Assembly (NCBI RefSeq): GCF_002001105.1
Contig: NZ_MUNP01000028.1
Location: 55,419 to 119,418, forward strand
Length of the DNA stretch: 64,000 nt
Source: Rhodanobacter sp. C06
Lineage (GTDB): Bacteria > Pseudomonadota > Gammaproteobacteria > Xanthomonadales > Rhodanobacteraceae
Direction of reading: 5' to 3'
The notes under the pieces were generated by a model that was given only the letters and a program-made list of their open reading frames with translations, was not told where the DNA came from and did no database searches. Position numbers and translations under genes: made by a program. Positions 26,534 through 34,723 of this stretch are shown piece after piece; the stretch's first letter is position 1, and every line of letters begins with the position of its first letter.

Positions 26534-27304
26534 TCATGCAGTTTCCCGCAGATCGAGCACATGGCCGCGCGCCGACGCGGCCTGCGCGCCGAGCAACCAG
26601 ACCATGGCTTCCGCCGCGGCGTCCGGCAACGGGTGCTGCATCGTGTCCTCGCCGAAGTACGCTTGCCGGCGCAGCCGGGTGCGCATCGGCGCGGGCAGCA
26701 GCGCATGCACGCGCAGCGGACTCTCGTCGGTCTCTTCGTGCAGGATGGCGGCAAAGCGCTCCAGTGCCGCCTTCGAGGCGCCGTAGGCACCCCAGTGCGC
26801 GCGCGCCAGCCGCTCGGGATCGTCCAGCACGAACACCACCGCGCTGTCGGGCGCCTCCTGCAGCAGCGGCAGGCAGGCCTGGGTCAGCGCGAACGGCGCG
26901 TTGACGTTGACGTGCATCGCGCGCAGCCAGTCGTCCGGCTTGTGCATCGCGAGCGGGGTCAGCCCGGCGAAGCTGGCGGCGCAATGCGCGATGCCGTCGA
27001 GCCGGCCGAAATCGTGGCGCAGGCCGTCGGCCAGCGCGGCGTACTCGCGCGGCGTGGCGGTTTCCATGTCCAGCGGATGGATCACCGGCTCGGCAAGGCC
27101 CTCGGCCAGCATCGCGTCGTACAACTGCTCCAGCTGGCGCTTGCGCTTGCCGCTGACGATGACGGTCGCGCCGGCGCGCGTCGCCGCACGCGCCACCGCG
27201 CCGCCGAGGCCGCCGTAGGCGCCGGTGACCAGTACCACGCGACCGGCCAGCGAGGTACGCGCGGGCACCCAGCCCGCGGGAAGCCGCATCGTCGGCAGCG
27301 TCAT
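26534..27304 (-). CDS. Short-chain dehydrogenase/reductase-like protein, catalytic Ser absent
   Basis: 256 residues with a Rossmann fold. The cofactor motif is TGAYGGLG (27-34) and the active-site pair YGASK is Tyr174/Lys178. The Ser normally 13 residues before the Tyr is Asp161 ([18 protein letters not shown]). The NAG motif is CAAS. The nearest family feel is the E. coli YciK group, which has GRANWGAYAASK. Loss of the Ser suggests an altered or lost dehydrogenase activity. Its start overlaps the stop of grxD by 4 nt (ATGA), so it is coupled to the glutaredoxin. Substrate not known. Confidence 0.85.
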   Translation of the reverse strand: MTLPTMRLPAGWVPARTSLAGRVVLVTGAYGGLGGAVARAATRAGATVIVSGKRKRQLEQLYDAMLAEGLAEPVIHPLDMETATPREYAALADGLRHDFGRLDGIAHCAASFAGLTPLAMHKPDDWLRAMHVNVNAPFALTQACLPLLQEAPDSAVVFVLDDPERLARAHWGAYGASKAALERFAAILHEETDESPLRVHALLPAPMRTRLRRQAYFGEDTMQHPLPDAAAEAMVWLLGAQAASARGHVLDLRETA

Positions 27305-27627
27305 TCCTGCGCCGCCCCAGTCACGTCGCCGGCCATGCGCGCCAGCTCGCCGGAAGCTTCGAGATCCACGACGATATCGCAGCCGCCGATCAGTTCACCC
27401 TCGATGAACAGCTGCGGAAAAGTCGGCCAGTTCGCGTAGTGCGGCAGTGCGGCGCGGATCTCCGGATCGGCCAGCACGTTCACCGCGTGGAATGGCGCAC
27501 CGGCCCGCTGCAGCGCCTGCGCGGCGCGGCTGGAAAAACCGCACATCGGGAACTCCGGCGTGCCCTTCATGAAGAGCACGATGGGGTGCGCGGCGAGCAG
27601 CGACTTGATTCGCTCGTTTACGTCCAT
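27301..27627 (-). CDS. grxD: Monothiol glutaredoxin, Grx4 type
   Basis: 108 residues with the active site CGFS (Cys29-Ser32) in [14 protein letters not shown]. The glutathione/Fe-S binding motifs [19 protein letters not shown] follow. CGFS glutaredoxins bind [2Fe-2S] clusters as homodimers and deliver or store them, with BolA partners. Length fits the family (about 107-115). The ATG at 27627 opens [11 protein letters not shown]; an in-frame ATG at 27642 is an alternative. It shares a 111-bp divergent promoter region with sodB, which ties iron-sulfur handling to iron superoxide dismutase. Confidence 0.95.
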   Translation of the reverse strand: MDVNERIKSLLAAHPIVLFMKGTPEFPMCGFSSRAAQALQRAGAPFHAVNVLADPEIRAALPHYANWPTFPQLFIEGELIGGCDIVVDLEASGELARMAGDVTGAAQE

Positions 27628-27643
27628 GGCTGGGTGTTTCATC

Positions 27644-27674
27644 TTTACAATGCGGACAGATCGGTATTGTATCA
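27644..27674. promoter_or_regulatory. Divergent promoter region of grxD and sodB
   Basis: AT-richer DNA with TTTACA (27644) and TATTGT/TGTATC (27665-27674) on the plus strand, and TACAAT elements on the minus strand, lies midway between the two starts. Spacings are not ideal, so the exact boxes are uncertain. No clear Fur-type 19-bp palindrome was seen. Confidence 0.35.
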
Positions 27675-27738
27675 GTCGACCACCGGCCGTCGCCGGCCGC
27701 CGCGATACCTTCCCCCAGCCACCGTCAAGGAGCCTCTC

Positions 27739-28317
27739 ATGGCGATCGAACTCCCCCCGTTGCCCTACGAAAAGAACGCGCTCGAACCGCACATCTCCGC
27801 CGAGACGCTGGAGTACCACTACGGCAAGCATCACCAGGCCTACGTGACCAACCTCAACAAGCTGATCGAGGGCACCGAGTTCGCGGACGCGGCGCTGGAA
27901 GACATCATCAGGAAGTCCTCCGGCGGCGTGTTCAACAACGCCGCGCAGATCTGGAACCACACCTTCTACTGGAACTCGCTGGGTCCGAAGGGCGGCAAGG
28001 AACCCAACGGCAAGCTGGCCGACGCGATCAGCAAGGCGTTCGGCTCGTTCGAGAAGTTCAAGGAGGAGTTCACCAAATCCGCCGCCGGCAACTTCGGCTC
28101 GGGCTGGACCTGGCTGGTGCAGCGCCCGGACGGCGCGCTGGGCATCGTCAACACCTCCAACGCCGCCACGCCGATCACCGGCAGCGACAAGCCGCTGCTC
28201 AACGTGGACGTGTGGGAACACGCCTACTACATCGATTACCGCAACGCTCGCCCGAAGTACCTGGAAGCGTTCTGGAACCTGGTGAACTGGGAATTCGCGG
28301 CGAAGAACCTCGCCTGA
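27739..28317 (+). CDS. sodB: Superoxide dismutase, iron type
   Basis: Dismutates superoxide to oxygen and hydrogen peroxide in the cytoplasm. 192 residues, as in E. coli SodB (193). Metal ligands are His27, His74, Asp157 (DVWEHAYY) and His161. The [14 protein letters not shown] block, with Gln70 on the N-terminal side of the second ligand, marks the iron rather than manganese form. AAGGAG lies 7 nt before the ATG. A strong terminator follows. It occupies the place upstream of pyrH where many relatives carry rpsB-tsf. Confidence 0.97.
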   Translation: MAIELPPLPYEKNALEPHISAETLEYHYGKHHQAYVTNLNKLIEGTEFADAALEDIIRKSSGGVFNNAAQIWNHTFYWNSLGPKGGKEPNGKLADAISKAFGSFEKFKEEFTKSAAGNFGSGWTWLVQRPDGALGIVNTSNAATPITGSDKPLLNVDVWEHAYYIDYRNARPKYLEAFWNLVNWEFAAKNLA

Positions 28318-28332
28318 CCCCCGCGCCGCACC

Positions 28333-28361
28333 AAGGCGGAGCCTCGCGGCTCCGCCTTTTT
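28333..28361 (+). terminator. Terminator of sodB
   Basis: Stem AAGGCGGAGCC/GGCTCCGCCTT, loop TCGC, five T following, 15 nt past the stop codon. Confidence 0.92.
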
Positions 28362-28407
28362 CATGCCCGGGATTCGCCGCGCGCTCGCCGCGCCCGACCG
28401 CAATCGC

Positions 28408-28413
28408 TACAAT
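28408..28413 (+). promoter_or_regulatory. -10-like TACAAT before pyrH
   Basis: Lies 35 bp upstream of the pyrH start, just past the sodB terminator, so a promoter is required here. No good -35. The same hexamer class recurs 23-35 bp before frr, lpxD and accA. Confidence 0.4.
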
Positions 28414-28447
28414 GCGCCGGTTTGCGCCATCACAATCCGGAGTCCCC

Positions 28448-29167
28448 ATGAGCGACCAGCCCCAGTACCGCCGCATCCTGCTCAAGCTCTCCGGCGAGGC
28501 GCTGATGGGCGAGGCCGACTACGGCATCGACCCGAAGGTGATCGGCCGGCTGGCCGAGGAGATCATCGAGGTACGCAAGGCCGGCGTGGAAGTGGGCGTG
28601 GTGATCGGCGGCGGCAACATCTTCCGTGGCGAGGGCCTCGCCGCGTCCGGCATGGACCGGGTCACCGGCGACCACATGGGCATGCTGGCCACCGTGATGA
28701 ACGCGCTGGCGATGGCCGACGCGATCGAGAAGCGCGGCGGCTATGCCCGCGTGATGAGCGCGATCCAGATCCACGACGTGGCCGAGGATTTCATCCGCCG
28801 CCGCGCGATCCGCCACATCGAGAAGGGCCGCATCGCGCTGTTCGCGGCCGGCACCGGCAACCCGTTCTTCACCACCGACTCGGCCGCCGCGCTGCGCGCG
28901 GTGGAGATCGGCGCGGACCTGCTGCTCAAGGCCACCAAGGTCGACGGCGTGTACACCGCCGATCCCGCCCGCCACCCGGACGCCACTCGCTACGACGAGC
29001 TGAGCTACGACGAGGTGATCCAACGCAACCTCAAGGTGATGGACACCGCCGCGATCGCACTGTGCCGCGACCACAACACGCCGCTGCGCATCTACGACAT
29101 GACCGTGCCGGGCAACCTGCTGCGCATCATGCGCGGCGAACAGGTGGGGACCCTGGTGCACAACTGA
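28448..29167 (+). CDS. pyrH: UMP kinase
   Basis: Hexameric kinase converting UMP to UDP, regulated by GTP and UTP. 239 residues. Amino-acid-kinase landmarks: [13 protein letters not shown] (phosphate loop), [25 protein letters not shown], the UMP site [18 protein letters not shown], and the ATP-binding [10 protein letters not shown] and YDEVI. The start is at MSDQPQYRR (28448), the family norm; an upstream in-frame ATG at 28412 overlaps the putative -10. It opens the pyrH-frr-uppS-cdsA-dxr cluster. Confidence 0.97.
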   Translation: MSDQPQYRRILLKLSGEALMGEADYGIDPKVIGRLAEEIIEVRKAGVEVGVVIGGGNIFRGEGLAASGMDRVTGDHMGMLATVMNALAMADAIEKRGGYARVMSAIQIHDVAEDFIRRRAIRHIEKGRIALFAAGTGNPFFTTDSAAALRAVEIGADLLLKATKVDGVYTADPARHPDATRYDELSYDEVIQRNLKVMDTAAIALCRDHNTPLRIYDMTVPGNLLRIMRGEQVGTLVHN

Positions 29168-29218
29168 AGCACCCGGGCCGCGCCGCCGGCCGCCACGGCC
29201 GGCGCTGCTATACTCGCC

Positions 29219-29224
29219 GGCTAG
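29219..29224 (+). promoter_or_regulatory. -10-like TATACT before frr
   Basis: Lies 22 bp before the frr start in the 79-bp pyrH-frr gap, behind a GC-rich palindrome (GCCGGCCGCCACGGCCGGC). It may give frr an internal promoter. Confidence 0.35.
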
Positions 29225-29246
29225 CCAGATCCACCGGGACACGCCC

Positions 29247-29804
29247 ATGATCAACGACATCAAGACCGATGCCCAGACCCGCATGGGCAAGAGCATCGAC
29301 GCGCTCAAGCACGAGCTCACCCGCCTGCGCACCGGCCGCGCCAGCACCGCGCTGGTGGACGGCATCAAGGTGCCCGCCTACGGTTCGGAGATGCCGCTGA
29401 ACCAGGTGGCTTCGGTCGCGCTGGGCGATTCGCGCTCGATCATCATCACTCCGTTCGACAAGAGCCTGGTCGGCCCGGTCGAGAAGGCCATCCTGGCCTC
29501 GGACATCGGCATCACGCCCACCACCGCCGGCACCGTGATCCGCCTCAACATGCCGCCGCTCACCGAGGAGCGCCGCAAGGAGTTGGCCAAGCATGTGTCG
29601 CACGAGGGCGAGAACGCGAAAATCGCGATCCGCAACGTGCGACGCGATGCGATGCAGAAGCTGAAGGACCTGCTCAAGGACAAGCAGATCAGCGAGGACG
29701 AGGAGCGTCGCGCGGACGACGAGATCCAGAAGCTGACCGACCGTTTCGTGAAGGATGTCGACGGTGTGGTGAAGGCCAAGGAAGACGAGTTGATGTCCAT
29801 GTGA
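29247..29804 (+). CDS. frr: Ribosome recycling factor
   Basis: 185 residues, the usual length. Together with EF-G it splits the post-termination ribosome. The L-shaped protein's helical domain I includes KHELTRLRTGRAS and the C-terminal ISEDEERRADDEIQKLTDRFV. The conserved VPAYGSEMPLNQVA and IITPFDKS belong to domain II. Sits between pyrH and uppS as in most Proteobacteria. Confidence 0.98.
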   Translation: MINDIKTDAQTRMGKSIDALKHELTRLRTGRASTALVDGIKVPAYGSEMPLNQVASVALGDSRSIIITPFDKSLVGPVEKAILASDIGITPTTAGTVIRLNMPPLTEERRKELAKHVSHEGENAKIAIRNVRRDAMQKLKDLLKDKQISEDEERRADDEIQKLTDRFVKDVDGVVKAKEDELMSM

Positions 29805-29835
29805 TGCGTGCTGCGGCAAACCCGCACGCCGCGCA

Positions 29836-29994
29836 TTCTCCCTCTCCCCTCCGGGGAGAGGGCCAGGGTGAGGGGCCAAGCTTGCGACACCCTCGCAATT
29901 CAAGCTCGCTCTGATGCAGCATCACCGCGAGCATCCGCCCCTCATCCGCCCCTTCGGGGCACCTTCTCCCCGGAGGGGAGAAGGAGACAAAAGC
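29836..29994. repeat. Palindromic intergenic repeat, copy 1
   Basis: Left part CTCTCCCC-TCC-GGGGAGAG followed by GGTGAGGGG; right part CCCCTCATCCG...GGGCACC then TTCTCCCC-GGA-GGGGAGAAGG. The two halves are roughly inverted around an unrelated centre of about 60 bp. A second copy is at 40891-41028 and a right-half copy sits inside dnaE. This is a known style of repeat in Xanthomonadales intergenic DNA. Confidence 0.8.
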
Positions 29995-30005
29995 CCCTCC
30001 CGTCG

Positions 30006-30746
30006 ATGACCAAGACGCCAGCCATCCCCCGCCACATCGCCATCGTGATGGACGGCAACGGCCGTTGGGCGAAGGCGCGCCACCGGCCACGCAGCTTCGG
30101 CCACAACGCCGGCCGCAAGGCGGTGCGCGAGGTGGTGGAAGGCTGCCTGCGCGAGGGCGTCGCGGCGCTCACGCTGTTCGCCTTCTCCAGCGAGAACTGG
30201 AAGCGGCCCGAGGAGGAAGTCGGCGCGCTGATGGCGCTGTTCGTGCGTGCGCTGGACAAGGAAACCGACGAGCTGCATGCCCAGGGCGTGCGGCTGCGCT
30301 TCGTGGGCGACCTGGCCGCGTTCGACGCGCCGCTGCGCGAGCGCATGCAGGCCGCGATGGCGCGCACCGCGGGCAACCGCAAGTTGCAGCTCAATATCGC
30401 GGTGAACTACGGCGGCCGCTGGGAGATTGCCCAAGCCGCGCGCGAGGCCGCCGCCGCGGTGGCACGCGGCGAGCTGGCCGTCGCGGCCATCGACGAATCC
30501 TCGCTCGACCGTTTCATGTGCCTGGCCGAGCTGCCGCCGCTGGACCTGTTCATCCGCACCGGCGGCGAATGCCGGCTCAGCAACTTCCTGCTGTGGCAGG
30601 CGGCCTATGCCGAACTGCATTTCACCGATACCCTGTGGCCGGACTTCGACCAGGCCTGCCTGCACCGGGCGATCGAGGACTATGGCCGACGCGAACGCCG
30701 CTACGGTCGCACCGGCGAACAGATCGCCACGGACTCCCAGGGGTAA
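30006..30746 (+). CDS. uppS: Undecaprenyl diphosphate synthase
   Basis: Cis-prenyltransferase making the C55 lipid carrier for peptidoglycan and LPS from FPP and IPP. 246 residues. Catalytic IAIVMDGNGRWA (Asp16), GHNAGRKAVREV, TLFAFSSENWKRP, LQLNIAVNYGGRWEI and DLFIRTGGECRLSNFLLWQAAYAEL are all present. The last normally reads GGExRLSNFLLWQ-Y-E, so it is intact. The start at 30006 follows the repeat directly; the ribosome site GGAG comes from the repeat edge (about 30 nt away) and is not ideal. Its product precursor FPP is supplied by ispA further right. Confidence 0.97.
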   Translation: MTKTPAIPRHIAIVMDGNGRWAKARHRPRSFGHNAGRKAVREVVEGCLREGVAALTLFAFSSENWKRPEEEVGALMALFVRALDKETDELHAQGVRLRFVGDLAAFDAPLRERMQAAMARTAGNRKLQLNIAVNYGGRWEIAQAAREAAAAVARGELAVAAIDESSLDRFMCLAELPPLDLFIRTGGECRLSNFLLWQAAYAELHFTDTLWPDFDQACLHRAIEDYGRRERRYGRTGEQIATDSQG

Positions 30747-30748
30747 GC

Positions 30749-31567
30749 ATGCTGTTCCAGCGCGTCCTCACCGCCTTGCTGCTCGCGCCGCTGGCGATCC
30801 TGATCATCCTGCTGCTGCCCACGCCGTGGCTCGCCGCGGTCGGTGCCGCACTGTTCCTGGGCGCGCTGGAGGAATGGGCGCGCCTCGCCGGCGTGCGGCA
30901 AGCCGTCATGCGCATCGCCCTGCTGGTGGTCGCCGCCGCGCTGTTCGTGCTGCTGTGGTTCGCGCATGCCGGCGCGCTGACGCCGCCGCTGCTGGTGCTG
31001 GGCGTGGCGTGGTGGCTGCTGGCCTGCGTGTGGCTGGGGCGTTTCGCGTTCGGCGCGGCGCCGACGCCGGAAAACCGCGCGCTGAAGCTCGTGGCCGGCG
31101 TCTTCGTGATGTTCCCCGCCTGGATCGCCGTGATCGCCCTGCACGGTCGCGAGCCGCACGGCCATTGGTGGATGCTGCTGGCCCTGCTCATCGTGTGGGC
31201 TGCCGACATCGGCGCGTATTTCAGCGGACGCCGGTTCGGCAAGCGCAAGCTGGCGCCGCAGATCAGCCCCGGCAAGACCCGCGCCGGAGCCTACGGTGCG
31301 CTGGTCGCCGGCACCCTGGTGTGCCTTATCGGCGGCTGGTTGCTGGGCGTGCGCGGCGCCGCCCTGCTCGGGCTCGCCGTGCTGGCCGTGCTCACCGTGG
31401 CCGCCTCGATCGTGGGCGACCTGCTGGAAAGCCTTATGAAGCGCCATGCACAGGTGAAGGATTCGGGCACGATCTTCCCCGGCCACGGCGGCTTGCTGGA
31501 TCGCATGGACAGCGTGTTCGCCGCGTTGCCGGTGTTCGCGCTGGGCCTGTGGCTGCTGGGGATATGA
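30749..31567 (+). CDS. cdsA: Phosphatidate cytidylyltransferase
   Basis: CDP-diglyceride synthase, 272 residues, integral inner-membrane enzyme activating phosphatidic acid for phospholipid synthesis. About eight hydrophobic helices. The signature block at the C-terminus SGTIFPGHGGLLDRMDSV is complete (S-x3-R-x3-K-D-x5-GHGG-x-LDR-x-D; LESLMKRHAQVKDSG precedes it). KLAPQISPGKTRAG is the other conserved loop. Starts 2 nt after uppS, so the two are coupled. Confidence 0.96.
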   Translation: MLFQRVLTALLLAPLAILIILLLPTPWLAAVGAALFLGALEEWARLAGVRQAVMRIALLVVAAALFVLLWFAHAGALTPPLLVLGVAWWLLACVWLGRFAFGAAPTPENRALKLVAGVFVMFPAWIAVIALHGREPHGHWWMLLALLIVWAADIGAYFSGRRFGKRKLAPQISPGKTRAGAYGALVAGTLVCLIGGWLLGVRGAALLGLAVLAVLTVAASIVGDLLESLMKRHAQVKDSGTIFPGHGGLLDRMDSVFAALPVFALGLWLLGI

Positions 31568-31572
31568 AAGGC

Positions 31573-31689
31573 CGGGAATCGGAAACAGGAAACAGGGAAT
31601 CGAACCGCGGTGCGCGGCTCGTGCCTCGCGCCAGCAAACTCGCCGATAATCCGCTTTTCCTGTTCCCCATTTCCGACTCCCGATTCCCC
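31573..31689. repeat. Imperfect inverted repeat between cdsA and dxr
   Basis: GGGAATCGGAAACAGGAAAC near the left and, on the other strand, GGGAATCGGGAGTCGGAAAT near the right flank about 55 bp of unique DNA. It fills the whole cdsA-dxr gap and looks like a dispersed intergenic repeat; only one copy lies in the window. Confidence 0.55.
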
Positions 31690-31706
31690 CGCAAGAGACA
31701 AAGGCC

Positions 31707-32885
31707 ATGAAACGCGTCGCCGTCATGGGCGCCACCGGCTCGATCGGCGCCAGCACGCTGGACGTGATCGCGCGGCATCCGGACCGCTTCCGCGCCAGCG
31801 TGCTCAGCGCGCACCGCAACGTGGCGGCGCTGGCGGCGCTGTGCGCCACGCATCGCCCCGAGCTGGCAGTGATCGCCGATCCCGCGCTGGAAGGCGAGCT
31901 GGCGCGCCGGCTCGCCGCAACCGGCGTGCGCTGCGAGGTGGCCAGCGGCCATGACGCGCTCACCGCCGCCGCATCCGGCACGTTGTGCGACACCGTGGTG
32001 GCCGCGATCGTCGGTGCCGCGGGGCTGGACTCCACGCTTGCCGCCGCGCGGGCGGGCAAGCGCCTGCTGCTGGCGAACAAGGAATCCATCGTGCTCGGTG
32101 GCCCACTGCTGCTGGAGGCGCTGCGCGCCGGTGGCGGCACGCTGATCCCGGTCGACTCCGAGCACAATGCGATCTTCCAGTGCCTGCCCGGCGGCCGGCC
32201 GGAGCTGGCGAAGAGCGGCGTGCGCCGGCTGATCCTCACCGCCTCCGGCGGCCCGTTCCGCGGTCGCACGCGCGCCGAACTGGCGACGGTGACCCCGGAC
32301 CAGGCCTGCAAGCATCCGAAGTGGTCGATGGGCCGCAAGATCTCGGTGGATTCGGCCACCCTGATGAACAAAGGCCTGGAGGTGATCGAGGCCCACCACC
32401 TGTTCGGCGCGGACGCCGCTGCGATCGAGGTGGCGGTGCACCCGCAGAGCCTGGTGCACTCGCTGGTGGAATACGTGGACGGTTCGGTGCTGGCCCAGCT
32501 CGGCAACCCGGACATGCGTACCGCGATCGCCCATGCGCTCGCGTGGCCCGAACGCGTGGAATCCGGCGTGGCGCCATTGGATCTCGCCCACTGCGGCGCA
32601 CTGGAGTTCGAGGCGCCGGACCTCGACACTTTCCGCTGCCTCGCCCTCGCCTACCAGGCGCTGCGCGCGGGTGGCGACGCGCCGGCGATCCTGAACGCGG
32701 CGAACGAAGTAGCGGTGGAGGCCTTCCTGGCCGGCGCCCTGCCGTTCCTCGCCATCGCCGAGGTGGTGGAGGGCGTGCTGGCGGAACTGCCGCCGCTTGC
32801 CGTGGTCGATGTGGAGTCTCTGGTCGCACGCGACGGCGAGGCGCGGGCCGCGGCCCGGCGCCAGTTGCAAGGAGCCTGCTCATGA
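31707..32885 (+). CDS. dxr: 1-deoxy-D-xylulose 5-phosphate reductoisomerase
   Basis: Makes 2-C-methylerythritol 4-phosphate from DXP with NADPH, the committed step of the MEP isoprenoid pathway. 392 residues. NADPH motif [26 protein letters not shown], metal/substrate site [11 protein letters not shown], active-site loop [31 protein letters not shown], and [16 protein letters not shown]. Its last codons (GGA GCC TGC TCA TGA) lie within one arm of an inverted repeat whose partner is 245 bp downstream, so the C-terminus GACS may be repeat-derived. Confidence 0.97.
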   Translation: MKRVAVMGATGSIGASTLDVIARHPDRFRASVLSAHRNVAALAALCATHRPELAVIADPALEGELARRLAATGVRCEVASGHDALTAAASGTLCDTVVAAIVGAAGLDSTLAAARAGKRLLLANKESIVLGGPLLLEALRAGGGTLIPVDSEHNAIFQCLPGGRPELAKSGVRRLILTASGGPFRGRTRAELATVTPDQACKHPKWSMGRKISVDSATLMNKGLEVIEAHHLFGADAAAIEVAVHPQSLVHSLVEYVDGSVLAQLGNPDMRTAIAHALAWPERVESGVAPLDLAHCGALEFEAPDLDTFRCLALAYQALRAGGDAPAILNAANEVAVEAFLAGALPFLAIAEVVEGVLAELPPLAVVDVESLVARDGEARAAARRQLQGACS

Positions 32886-33143
32886 TTCCCAAGTACCCCG
32901 TGTTGTCTTCGAGTGGCCGTCAGGTGGTGGTGGTGCGTGGCGCCGAGCCTGCCTGGCCGGCAGGTCAAGCTACGCGCTACCGCATGGCGGCCACTCGATG
33001 ACAACCCGAAGGGCCGGGTCTGTTTGCCCGCATCCCTGCGTCATCACTCGGTCGTGGACGGACGTCCACTTCCTCGTTCTTCCTTGGCCTGCGCGCAAAC
33101 AGTTCCCGGCGCGGAGCACTTGGGAACCATGAGCAGGCTCCCG
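32870..33143. repeat. Inverted repeat element spanning the dxr stop and the dxr-rseP gap
   Basis: GGAGCCTGCTCATGATTCCC at 32870 recurs inverted as GGAGCCTGCTCATGGTTCCC ending at 33143; the match extends to about 30 bp with three differences. The 274-bp unit fills the gap before rseP and overlaps the end of dxr. Short frames beginning at the ATG in each arm (39 and 28 codons) are probably incidental. Structure suggests a MITE-like insertion. Confidence 0.65.
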
Positions 33144-33190
33144 AGTCTTGCTGATATCCTGTCACCCTTGATTTCCCGCCACGGCGCTTG

Positions 33191-34537
33191 ATGACTTCCT
33201 TCTTCGGCTCGGTATTCTGGTTGCTGGTCACGCTGGGCGTGCTGGTGACCTTCCATGAGTTCGGCCATTACTGGGTCGCGCGCCGCTGCGGCGTGAAGGT
33301 GCTGCGCTTCTCGGTGGGCTTCGGCAACGCGGTGTGGAAGCGCATCGGCCGCGACGGCTGCGAATACCGGATCGCCGCAATCCCGCTGGGCGGCTACGTG
33401 AAGATGCTGGACGCCCGCGAGGGCGTGGTGCCGCCGCAGTTCGAGAGCCAGGAATTCACCACGCAGCCGGTGTGGAAGCGCATCCTGATCGTGCTGGCCG
33501 GACCGGGCTTCAACCTGATCTTCACCGTGGCCGCGCTGTGGCTGATGTTCATGCTGGGCCGGCCCGACGCGGCGCCGATCGTCACCGCCAAGCCGCAGAG
33601 CATGGCGGCGGTTGCGGGCATCCAGCCGGGCGACCGCATCCTCAGCGTCGACGGCCGCGAGGTGACCACCTGGAGCGATTCGCTGGATGCGGTGGCCAAT
33701 GCCCTGCTGGGCCGCACCCCGCTGCCGCTGGACATACGCGACCCCGACGGCGCGCAGCGTCAGCTCGTGTTCCCGCTGGACAAGCTGCCACCCGGCCAGA
33801 CCATCGATCAGTACTTCACCACCCTGGGTCTTCGGCTGGCATCGCCGCCCGCGGTGGCGGCCACCGTGCTGGACGGCCAGCCTGCCGCGCTGGCCGGCAT
33901 GCAGGGCGGCGACCGCATCCTCAGCGTGGACGGCAAGCCGGTGGCGGATTTCGAGACGCTGGGCAAGCTGGTGCAGCAGGACGCGGCGGTGTCGCCGAAA
34001 CTGGCGATCGTGGTCGAGCGCAACGGCCGGACGATTCCGCTGGAAGTGGTGGCGGAACGCGAGTCGCTGCAGGGCCGGCCTGCCGACTGGATGATAGGCA
34101 TCGGCGCACCACCGATGGAAACCGCCACGCTGCGCTACGGCCCGCTGCGCGCGCTGCACGAGGCGCTGACCGGCACCTGGCGCCAGGTCACCCAGACCTT
34201 CGGCATGATAGCCAAGATGCTGGGTGGCGAGGCTTCCACCAAGAACCTGTCCAGCGTGATCGGCATCGCGCAGATGGCCAACGCCAGCGCCCACATGGGC
34301 CTGGCCTGGTTCCTGCAGTTCCTCGCCATGGTCTCGCTGAGTCTGGCGGTGCTGAACCTGCTGCCGATCCCCGTCTTGGATGGCGGCCACCTGCTGTATT
34401 ACCTTATCGAGTTGCTCAAGGGCAGCCCGCTCAGCGAGCAGGCCATGGCGATCGGCCAGTACATCGGGCTGGTGCTGCTGTTCAGCCTGATGGGCCTGGT
34501 GTTCTACAACGACATCCATCGCCTGCTGCTGTCGTGA
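33191..34537 (+). CDS. rseP: RIP site-2 metalloprotease RseP
   Basis: Intramembrane zinc protease that cuts the anti-sigma factor RseA, releasing sigma-E in envelope stress, and clears signal-peptide remnants. 448 residues. HEFGH at residues 22-26 in TM1 gives two His ligands and the catalytic Glu; the third ligand is in NLLPIPVLDGGHLLYY near the C-terminus. Two PDZ domains lie between (IQPGDRILSVDGREV and MQGGDRILSVDGKPV). ATG at 33191; a TTG directly before it is also in frame. It precedes bamA, fitting the outer-membrane stress link. Confidence 0.97.
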   Translation: MTSFFGSVFWLLVTLGVLVTFHEFGHYWVARRCGVKVLRFSVGFGNAVWKRIGRDGCEYRIAAIPLGGYVKMLDAREGVVPPQFESQEFTTQPVWKRILIVLAGPGFNLIFTVAALWLMFMLGRPDAAPIVTAKPQSMAAVAGIQPGDRILSVDGREVTTWSDSLDAVANALLGRTPLPLDIRDPDGAQRQLVFPLDKLPPGQTIDQYFTTLGLRLASPPAVAATVLDGQPAALAGMQGGDRILSVDGKPVADFETLGKLVQQDAAVSPKLAIVVERNGRTIPLEVVAERESLQGRPADWMIGIGAPPMETATLRYGPLRALHEALTGTWRQVTQTFGMIAKMLGGEASTKNLSSVIGIAQMANASAHMGLAWFLQFLAMVSLSLAVLNLLPIPVLDGGHLLYYLIELLKGSPLSEQAMAIGQYIGLVLLFSLMGLVFYNDIHRLLLS

Positions 34538-34619
34538 CGCCGATGCTCCGTGCCCCCGGTTCGTCGACGCTGCAAACGTTCGTGCCAGCCGCGCCATCGC
34601 GCGGCGGCTTGCTGCACCC

Positions 34620-34700
34620 GGTGCCCCTCGCGGGCACCTGCTCTTTCTCGCGGCAGGGCCCTGCCCTGCCGCGTGCCTTGATCGGGCCGGCGGCCTGATC
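34620..34700 (+). repeat. Cluster of three hairpins between rseP and bamA
   Basis: GGTGCCC-CTCGC-GGGCACC (34620-34638), CGCGGCAGGG-CCCTG-CCCTGCCGCG (34649-34673, perfect 10-bp arms) and a GATCGGGCC/GGCCTGATC pair (about 34680-34700) occur one after another. None has a T-run. They may stabilise or pause the mRNA before bamA. Confidence 0.55.
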
Positions 34701-34723
34701 GAAACCCTCCACCGGAATCGACG

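Noticed and set aside
32882..33001. 39-residue frame [14 protein letters not shown]... and a 28-residue one in the opposite arm
   Set aside because: Both start inside the inverted repeat arms; probably incidental. No ribosome site independent of dxr.
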